Positions 40,033 to 45,249 of a stretch of DNA of 45,249 bases are shown here, one piece after another (within the stretch, counting starts at the first letter, position 1; each line of letters starts with the position of its first letter). Source of the DNA: Oscillospiraceae bacterium (GTDB lineage Bacteria > Bacillota > Clostridia > Oscillospirales > Oscillospiraceae); the NCBI GenBank assembly GCA_024697625.1, contig JAILFJ010000037.1, positions 1 through 45,249 on the forward strand, written 5' to 3'. The notes under the pieces are model-generated. The model saw nothing but the letters and a program-made list of their open reading frames with translations. It ran no database searches and was not told the origin of the DNA. The position numbers and the translations under genes were made by a program.

Positions 40033-42720
40033 TCAGCGGATAATGGCTCCAAATCTGTCTTTCAGGCCGGCCAGGACGGCGCTGACGATTTTTTCTGCGT
40101 GCTCATCTGTCAGTGTCTGGTCATCTGCGCGCATGCTCAGAGAAAATGCGACTGACTTTTTCCCCTCGGCAATGTGATGGCCGGTGTAGACATCAAATAC
40201 GTTGCAGTCCAACAGATATTCACCACCGCTCTGCCGGATCTCTTCGATCATCTCCCCTACCGGAACCATCAGGTCGCAGATGACGGAGATATCCCGGGTG
40301 ACAGCCGGATACTTGGGAAGCGGCCTGAAAACCGGTGTCTCACCCTGCAGACGGAACATTTCTTCAAAGGAGAGCTGGGCGCAGTAAAACTCCGATTCAA
40401 CATCATAATTGTGCATGACTAGCGGATGAATCTGTCCAAAGGTTCCCAAGAAATGCCCGCCCGAGAAGACATCGGCACAGCGGCCGGGATGGTAATAAGG
40501 TGTACCTGTATTGCTTCTGAAGCGAATGTCCTGTACTCCAAGCGCCTCCAGCAATACCTCTACCCAGCCTTTCAGTACGAAGAAGTCCATCTCAGGACCA
40601 TAGGCACCAAGTGCAACTGTTTTTGGTTCATCTGCCAGCCCATCTGCTCGTTTGTGATAAGTGCGGCCAATTTCGTACAGGTAAGACTCCCGGTTCCGAT
40701 AATTGTAGTTCCGTGTGAGAATCTCCAACATAGAGGGCAGAATGGTCGTCCGCATGATAGAGGTGTCCTCTCCCAGGGGATTGAGGATCCTCAGGCTGTC
40801 ACGCAGCAGAGAATCAGCCGGAAGGTTGATTCTGTCATAATAGCCGGGGCTGATAAAAGAATAGGTGATGATCTCATCCAGACCAAGGCTCCGGCATACT
40901 TCGCCGATTCTTCTCTCACACTGCTGTTCGGGGGTAAAGCCTCCGCAGGTGCTGATGGCACCGGTAAACCTGACAGGAATCTCGTTATATCCATAGAACC
41001 GTGCTACCTCTTCTGCCAGGTCCGAGTAGTGTTCCACATCTCCTCGCCAGCTTGGCACATGAACCGTTGTCCCATCTACCGTAAATCCGAGGCGCTCAAG
41101 AATCCCGATCATTTTTTCTGTGCTGATCTCCGTCCCCAGCAGGGCATTGATCTTCTCCGGTTCCAGCTCCACACAGGTCTCCTGCCGTCCAGCTGGATAG
41201 ACGTCGATAATTCCTTCCACAACTTCACCGGCACCGAGAAGCTCTACGAGCTCACATGCGCGCTGTACCGCTTTCAGGGTGTTCTCCGGATCCAGTCCTT
41301 TCTCGTATCTGGAGGATGCATCCGTACGCATTCCAAGAGCTGTAGCAGTGCGGCGGATCGAGACGCCGTCAAAGTTGGCGCTCTCAAACAGAACCATGGC
41401 CGTATCACCGACAATCTCACTGTTTTCGCCGCCCATGACTCCTGCGACTCCGACCGGTTTCTCGGTATCACAGATGCAGAGCATAGAGGTTGACAGTGAG
41501 CGTTCCGTACCATCCAGAGTGCGGATGCTCTCCCCTTCTCTTGCGAGACGTACATGTATTTCGCCGCCTTTGACACAGCTGAAGTCAAAGGCATGCATCG
41601 GCTGACCGTACTCCAGCATGACATAGTTGGTGATATCGACCAGGTTATTAATGGGACGCATGCCGGCATTGCGGATCCTCTCACGCATCCAGGCAGGAGA
41701 CGGAGCAATCCTGACATTTCTGACCATTCTCGCTGTATATCTGCGGCATAGCACCGGCTCTTCGACGATGATATCTGCCAGCTCACGGATATTCCCACCT
41801 GCCCTGGCCTCAACAGCCGGGGTGTGAAGCTTCAGCTCTTTGTTGAAAGTGACTGCTGCCTCTCGTGCAAGCCCGATCATACAGAGACAGTCCGGTCGGT
41901 TCGGAGTGATTTCAAATTCGACTACATGATCGTCAAGACCAAGTAGAGCGGCAATATCAGCACCTGGCTCGACATCCTCCAGGATCAGAATACCGTCTGT
42001 GATGCAGTGCGGAAACTCGGACTGTTGAGCATGCAGATCTTCAAGCTCACAGATTTTCTTTTTCTCACGATTCCAGGCAACCAGATCACCGACATGGAGG
42101 TTATCACAGCGGCTGCTGACACGAAGGCTGTCGCTGCCGCAGGAGAGCTGTACACTCCATGCTCCGTCCTGCCGGGTTACAGATCTTACCTCTGCGGCAT
42201 AAACTTCTCGGAAAACTCTGTCTCCAGCCTGAATGTCTGCCGGAAGAGATGGTTTTTCGCTCTTTAATGGATGATAGTCACCCAAAATGGCGGCTGCGTG
42301 GATCTCTGCACCGGGACAGTCATTTGCAGTCAGACCCAGCTCCTTCAGAGAGCAGAGCATTCCTTCAGAATCAATCCCTCTCAGTGCTCCGGCATGAATC
42401 TCCCTCCCATCCGGAAGACGGGCACCATCCAGCGCCACAGGCACAAGATCTCCGACATGGACATTCCAGGCCCCCGTGACGATCTGCACAGGATGCCCGG
42501 TACCGATATCCAGCCGGAGCACAAACATGTGATCCGAATCCGGATGCTTTTCCAGAGACAGGACTCTGCCGGCTTTGACATTCCGAATTCTGCCGGAGAG
42601 ATCTTCTGTTATCTCCACTTTGGAGCCGGAGACAGTCATTGCTTCAGCGAAACGACGATCATCATACTCCTCAAGAGGAAGATCAACAAATTCATTCAGC
42701 CATTTTCTTGATAGATTCAT
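40033..42720 (-). CDS. pheT: Phenylalanyl-tRNA synthetase beta subunit, with an insertion
   Basis: Beta subunit of the (alpha-beta)2 synthetase. The start at 42720 (MNLSRKWLNEFVDL) follows GAGGAGG by 11 nt. 895 residues is about 90-100 more than usual. The tRNA-binding OB domain (about 42-135: HPDSDHMFVLRLDIG, VTGAWNVHVGDLVPVAL, EGMLCSLKELGL) is followed by an extra segment at about 137-234 before the sequence rejoins the family at FPHCITDGILIL. The B3/B4 editing domain (EFEITPNRPDCL), B5 (IDVYPAG, VHVPSWRGDV), the catalytic-like core and the anticodon-binding C-terminus (FPAVTRDISV type, ADDQTLTDEH) follow. It lies 16 nt after pheS. Confidence 0.96.
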   Translation of the reverse strand: MNLSRKWLNEFVDLPLEEYDDRRFAEAMTVSGSKVEITEDLSGRIRNVKAGRVLSLEKHPDSDHMFVLRLDIGTGHPVQIVTGAWNVHVGDLVPVALDGARLPDGREIHAGALRGIDSEGMLCSLKELGLTANDCPGAEIHAAAILGDYHPLKSEKPSLPADIQAGDRVFREVYAAEVRSVTRQDGAWSVQLSCGSDSLRVSSRCDNLHVGDLVAWNREKKKICELEDLHAQQSEFPHCITDGILILEDVEPGADIAALLGLDDHVVEFEITPNRPDCLCMIGLAREAAVTFNKELKLHTPAVEARAGGNIRELADIIVEEPVLCRRYTARMVRNVRIAPSPAWMRERIRNAGMRPINNLVDITNYVMLEYGQPMHAFDFSCVKGGEIHVRLAREGESIRTLDGTERSLSTSMLCICDTEKPVGVAGVMGGENSEIVGDTAMVLFESANFDGVSIRRTATALGMRTDASSRYEKGLDPENTLKAVQRACELVELLGAGEVVEGIIDVYPAGRQETCVELEPEKINALLGTEISTEKMIGILERLGFTVDGTTVHVPSWRGDVEHYSDLAEEVARFYGYNEIPVRFTGAISTCGGFTPEQQCERRIGEVCRSLGLDEIITYSFISPGYYDRINLPADSLLRDSLRILNPLGEDTSIMRTTILPSMLEILTRNYNYRNRESYLYEIGRTYHKRADGLADEPKTVALGAYGPEMDFFVLKGWVEVLLEALGVQDIRFRSNTGTPYYHPGRCADVFSGGHFLGTFGQIHPLVMHNYDVESEFYCAQLSFEEMFRLQGETPVFRPLPKYPAVTRDISVICDLMVPVGEMIEEIRQSGGEYLLDCNVFDVYTGHHIAEGKKSVAFSLSMRADDQTLTDEHAEKIVSAVLAGLKDRFGAIIR

Positions 42721-42736
42721 TTCTTTATAATCCTCC

Positions 42737-43762
42737 TCAGAACTGCTCCAGGAATCGGACGTCATTCTCAAAGATGAGTCTCAGATCCGTAATCTTGTAT
42801 TCACCCATGGCCAGCCGCTCCAGCCCCATGCCAAATGCCCAGCCGGAATACACATCGGGGTCAATTCCGCAGCCGGCAAGAACCTTCGGATGCACCATGC
42901 CGGCACCGAGGACTTCAATCCAGCCCTCTCCCTTACAGGTAGGACAGCCTTTTCCGCCGCATTTATGACACTGGATATCCATTTCGCAGCTTGGCTCTGT
43001 AAACGGGAAGTGATGAGGGCGGAAACGGGTGACTGTCCCCTTCCCATATATTTTTTCTACCACGAGATTCAGCGTTGCCTTCAGATCTGACATGGTAACG
43101 CCCTTGTCGATGACCATCCCCTCGATCTGATGGAACATCGGAGAATGCGTAGCATCCACCTCATCCTTTCGATAAACCCGCCCCGGCGCAATCATACGGA
43201 TTGGGAGCGGTTTGGTTTCCATGGCGTGGATCTGCATTGGCGAGGTCTGCGTTCTCAGCAGAATACGGCTGTCATCCGTGAAATAAAAGGTATCTGTCCA
43301 TTCGCGGGAAGGATGGCCTTCATCGATGTTGAGCTTCGTGAAATTATAGTCGGCAAGCTCCACCTCAGGACCGTCCACAATCTCAAAACCCATACCGATG
43401 AAAATGTCCTTGATCTGATCAAGCACATTATACATAGGGTGCTTATGGCCAAGATGTTTCTTCTCACCGGGCATCGTGACGTCCACGGTTTCGAGCAGCA
43501 GCTTTTTCTCAAGGAGAGACTCACTGAGTTCATTCCGCCTCCTTTCGATGCTGTCTTCAATTTCACTGCGAAGCTGATTGGCCAGCTGTCCCATCTGCGG
43601 ACGCTCCTCAGCCGAGAGCTTTCCCATCTGTCGCAGAATTGAGGTCAGCTCTCCTTTCTTTCCGAGATAGCGCACTCTGAGACTCTCCAGAGTTTCGGGA
43701 TCCTGGCTCTCAAGAATCGCCTTCAGAGAAGTATCTCTGAGCTTCTGCATCATTTCTTTCAT
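42737..43762 (-). CDS. pheS: Phenylalanyl-tRNA synthetase alpha subunit
   Basis: Catalytic subunit, class II synthetase. The start at 43762 (MKEMMQKLRD) has AAGGAG 6 nt upstream; an ATG at 43777 overlaps that site. 341 residues: an N-terminal coiled coil that contacts tRNA (about 1-85), motif 2 around GRVYRKDEVDATHSPMFHQIEG, a CxxC pair segment (CHKCGGKGCPTC) common in clostridial PheS, GAGMVHP, and motif 3 GWAFGMGLERLAM. It heads pheST, with a promoter and a leader terminator upstream. Confidence 0.97.
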   Translation of the reverse strand: MKEMMQKLRDTSLKAILESQDPETLESLRVRYLGKKGELTSILRQMGKLSAEERPQMGQLANQLRSEIEDSIERRRNELSESLLEKKLLLETVDVTMPGEKKHLGHKHPMYNVLDQIKDIFIGMGFEIVDGPEVELADYNFTKLNIDEGHPSREWTDTFYFTDDSRILLRTQTSPMQIHAMETKPLPIRMIAPGRVYRKDEVDATHSPMFHQIEGMVIDKGVTMSDLKATLNLVVEKIYGKGTVTRFRPHHFPFTEPSCEMDIQCHKCGGKGCPTCKGEGWIEVLGAGMVHPKVLAGCGIDPDVYSGWAFGMGLERLAMGEYKITDLRLIFENDVRFLEQF

Positions 43763-43813
43763 AATATGCTCCTTCATTCAACAGATGAATATGTTATAGA
43801 AATAGAATATAAA

Positions 43814-43873
43814 CTATGTTAAAAAGAAACGCCTTCGCCCTGCACATAAGACGAAAGCGGACTGTCGCAGCAC
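43814..43873 (-). CDS. Possible pheST leader peptide
   Basis: A 19-codon frame with GTG start inside the pheST leader, just after the predicted transcript start. Product MLRQSAFVLCAGRRRFFLT has three Phe, two of them adjacent near the end, but those fall in the terminator T run, where Phe codons arise by chance. The Shine-Dalgarno is poor (AGG 2 nt upstream). Speculative. Confidence 0.25.
   Translation of the reverse strand: MLRQSAFVLCAGRRRFFLT
43821..43859 (-). terminator. Terminator in the pheST leader (candidate attenuator)
   Basis: Ten continuous pairs with two or three G:U (43850-43859 with 43830-43839), a 10-nt loop, then TTTCTTTTT on the minus strand. It stands between the pheS promoter and the start codon about 60 nt downstream, so it must be bypassed for pheST expression. 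No T-box motif (AGGGTGGNACC) is present. Confidence 0.7.
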
Positions 43874-43886
43874 TACCTGAAGAGAA

Positions 43887-43915
43887 AGATTATCACAAAC
43901 AGGAAAGATTTTCAA
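43887..43915 (-). promoter_or_regulatory. Promoter of pheST
   Basis: Minus-strand TTGAAA (43910-43915), 17-nt spacer, TAATCT (43887-43892) preceded by TGA. Confidence 0.65.
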
Positions 43916-43922
43916 GTACGAA

Positions 43923-43951
43923 TTGACACATCATGAAAAAATGCATATAAT
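43923..43951 (+). promoter_or_regulatory. Perfect consensus promoter of alr
   Basis: TTGACA (43923-43928), 17-nt spacer, TATAAT (43946-43951): full consensus, about 40 nt before the alr start. The divergent pheST -35 box is only 7 nt away. Confidence 0.85.
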
Positions 43952-43990
43952 TACTTCACTTAGACCAGTAACTGAGTAAAGGAAAGCATA

Positions 43991-45145
43991 ATGAACGATC
44001 TTACCAAGAGAACCTGGGCGGAAATCAATCTTACTGCACTGCGGCACAACTATCATACGATTCGTTCCATTCTTCCGGTGGATTGCCGTTTTCTCGGTGT
44101 CGTTAAAGCAGATGCCTACGGGCACGGTGCTGTGCAGGTTTCAAGGCTGCTGCAGGAAGAAGGGGCGGACTATCTTGCGGTCAGCTGTCTGGACGAGGCG
44201 CTCGAGCTGAGACAGGGCGGTATTACAATCCCGGTTCTTATCCTCGGACACACCCCATATGATTATACTGCCGAACTGATCCGCAACAACCTGACCCAGA
44301 CGGCTACATGCCTTGCAAAAGCATTGGAATACTCTGAAGAGGCAGTCCGGCTCGGAAAGACGCTGAAGCTTCACATCAAACTGGATACGGGCATGTCCCG
44401 CCTGGGCTACCTGTGTGCAGGCAGCATGTTTGAAGAAGGAGTCCAGAACATTATCTCTTCCTGCCGCTTACCCGGTCTGGACTTTGAAGGCATCTATACG
44501 CATTTCTCTGTCGCGGACGAGCCGGGAGAGAACAGCCGCTCTTTTACTGAGGCTCAGTTTCACCTTTTTCAAAGTGTCATCCAGGAGGTGGAGCGCCGTG
44601 ACGGCATCCGTTTCCAGATCAGACATTGTGCCAACAGCGGTGCAGTTATATCTTTCCCTGAGACCACATTGGATATGGTACGCCCCGGCCTCCTCCTTTA
44701 CGGATACGGTGACGATGGAAAGCTCGGGCTCCGCCCTGCTATGCGGCTGGTATCGACAATCAGCACGATCAAATACCATGAAGCAGATACGCCTGTCAGC
44801 TACGGGCGCAGATATATTACCGAGAGCAGAACCCGGATGGGCGTTGTCGCCGCCGGATATGCGGACGGTCTGCCTCGGCTGAGCTCCAACCGCTGCAGTT
44901 ACCGCATTGAAGGTAAAGATGCGAAGCAGCTCGGCACAATCTGTATGGATATGTGTATGGTCGATCTTACGCAGATTCCAGAAGCAGAAGTTGGGAGTGA
45001 GGTTGAGCTGTTCGGGCCTGAGAATCGGATTGAGACTCTTGCGAAAGCTGCCCAGACGATTCCCTATGAGCTGCTGTGTTCAGTCAGCAAGCGTGTTCCC
45101 AGGGTCTATCTTAGGGTCTGTCACGAAACAAACGTGCCATTTTGA
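43991..45145 (+). CDS. alr: Alanine racemase
   Basis: PLP enzyme making D-alanine for peptidoglycan. 384 residues; RTWAEINLTALRHNY opens the barrel, K39 in VVKADAYGHGA binds PLP, IKLDTGMSRLG and THFSVADE follow, and the beta-domain has VSYGRRY, GYADGLPR with the catalytic Tyr and ICMDMCMVDLT. AAAGGAAAG precedes the ATG. The normal family end is SKRVPRVYL; the last ten residues here (RVCHETNVPF) seem to come from the adjoining insertion-sequence end, which likely replaced the original stop. Activity should not suffer. Confidence 0.96.
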   Translation: MNDLTKRTWAEINLTALRHNYHTIRSILPVDCRFLGVVKADAYGHGAVQVSRLLQEEGADYLAVSCLDEALELRQGGITIPVLILGHTPYDYTAELIRNNLTQTATCLAKALEYSEEAVRLGKTLKLHIKLDTGMSRLGYLCAGSMFEEGVQNIISSCRLPGLDFEGIYTHFSVADEPGENSRSFTEAQFHLFQSVIQEVERRDGIRFQIRHCANSGAVISFPETTLDMVRPGLLLYGYGDDGKLGLRPAMRLVSTISTIKYHEADTPVSYGRRYITESRTRMGVVAAGYADGLPRLSSNRCSYRIEGKDAKQLGTICMDMCMVDLTQIPEAEVGSEVELFGPENRIETLAKAAQTIPYELLCSVSKRVPRVYLRVCHETNVPF

Positions 45146-45249
45146 ACTGGGCGGATGATGTAATTCCATTGGGTAAAGGGTTCTAAAAACTCGATGTTTA
45201 TGCTTTCCTTTTCTTCATCAGTGATCTTTTTACCAGTCTCATAAACATT
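45114..45249. mobile_element. End of an insertion sequence abutting alr (truncated by the window)
   Basis: From about 45114 (GGGTCTGTCACGAAAC) the sequence changes character: alr's family-like coding ends and a transposase-like C-terminus runs on the other strand. The exact boundary and the inverted repeat cannot be proved, since the far end is outside the window. Confidence 0.5.
45121..45249 (-). CDS. C-terminal fragment of a transposase, ISAzo13-like
   Basis: An open frame of 42 codons enters from the right edge and stops at 45121. The residues YETGKKITDEEKESINIEF then QWNYIIRP resemble the C-terminus of ISAzo13-type DDE transposases, which end in a WNYTI-P motif. The stop is only about 7 nt inside the presumed element end and the frame overlaps the alr 3' end by 25 nt. 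Family assignment from memory. Confidence 0.5.
   Translation of the reverse strand, partial: NVYETGKKITDEEKESINIEFLEPFTQWNYIIRPVQNGTFVS

Noticed and set aside
43763-43990. T-box riboswitch upstream of pheST
   Set aside because: The leader is only about 118 nt and lacks the T-box sequence and a specifier loop; a plain terminator hairpin is all that can be supported.
1-45249. CRISPR arrays, rRNA operons, plasmid or phage replication genes
   Set aside because: No regularly spaced repeats, rRNA segments or replication modules were seen on either strand.

Overview
The window looks like chromosomal DNA of an anaerobic Firmicute (Bacillota, class Clostridia, probably Lachnospirales or a near relative). 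Reasons: AGGAGG-type Shine-Dalgarno sites before most genes, tRNA genes with encoded CCA, a fused YlmH-type S4 protein, an IreB regulatory phosphoprotein, a pyrophosphate-type phosphofructokinase, a DUF5052-like lipoprotein, a PflX-like radical SAM enzyme and a flavocytochrome-type reductase. Base composition is near even. Most of the window is ordinary housekeeping sequence. The species assignment is inference.

Layout. (1) 1-800: the 3' end of a fumarate/urocanate-reductase-like flavoprotein carrying a C-terminal FMN-binding domain. (2) 840-11480, minus strand: a long co-directional run, in transcription order response regulator, histidine kinase, DUF1385 membrane protein, prmC, recX, rimO, pgsA, cysS, a lipoprotein and recD2. 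(3) 11549-13690, minus: an alpha-hydroxy-acid oxidoreductase and a PflX-like radical SAM enzyme. (4) 13729-21931: central glycolysis, with pgk-tpiA-gpmI-trxA on plus, a PPi-type phosphofructokinase on minus, then fba on plus followed by a gene for a degenerate P-type ATPase. (5) 22040-24470: a Xer-type recombinase (plus) converging on trmK, a DUF1858 protein and a zinc-ribbon protein (minus). (6) 24516-28990, minus: deoC-tgt, yajC and ruvCAB. (7) 29020-31499, plus: tRNA-Gly, tRNA-Leu and an IlvD/Edd-family dehydratase. (8) 31575-34000, minus: TPR protein, DUF4037 protein and HD-domain hydrolase. (9) 34072-39996: ylmH and dtd on plus; tRNA-Ser, mnmA-dacA-like, ireB, a PrsW-type protease and an HTH protein with a Lys/Ala/Ser/Thr-rich tail on minus. 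(10) 40033-45249: pheST (minus) and alr (plus) back to back from abutting promoters; an insertion-sequence end abuts the 3' end of alr.

How genes work together: recX, recD2 and ruvABC serve recombination and repair. rimO, prmC, cysS, pheST, trmK, tgt, mnmA, dtd and ylmH serve translation and its quality control. The pgk-tpiA-gpmI block plus the phosphofructokinase and aldolase supply most of lower and upper glycolysis from one neighbourhood, with PPi probably used at the fructose-6-phosphate step. alr and the D-Ala carboxypeptidase serve peptidoglycan.

The best candidate for something undescribed is the gene at 20291-21931. It keeps the fold and residue order of a P1B-type ATPase, but the metal-binding CPC, the DKTGT loop, the N-domain HP, the GDGxND hinge and the whole actuator domain are altered or missing. 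Second-tier items are a roughly 95-residue insertion in PheT, a factor-independent terminator in the pheST leader overlapping a small Phe-containing reading frame, and an HTH protein with a histone-H1-like tail. Start sites were chosen from Shine-Dalgarno spacing. Promoters and hairpins were read by eye; no folding or database search was run.
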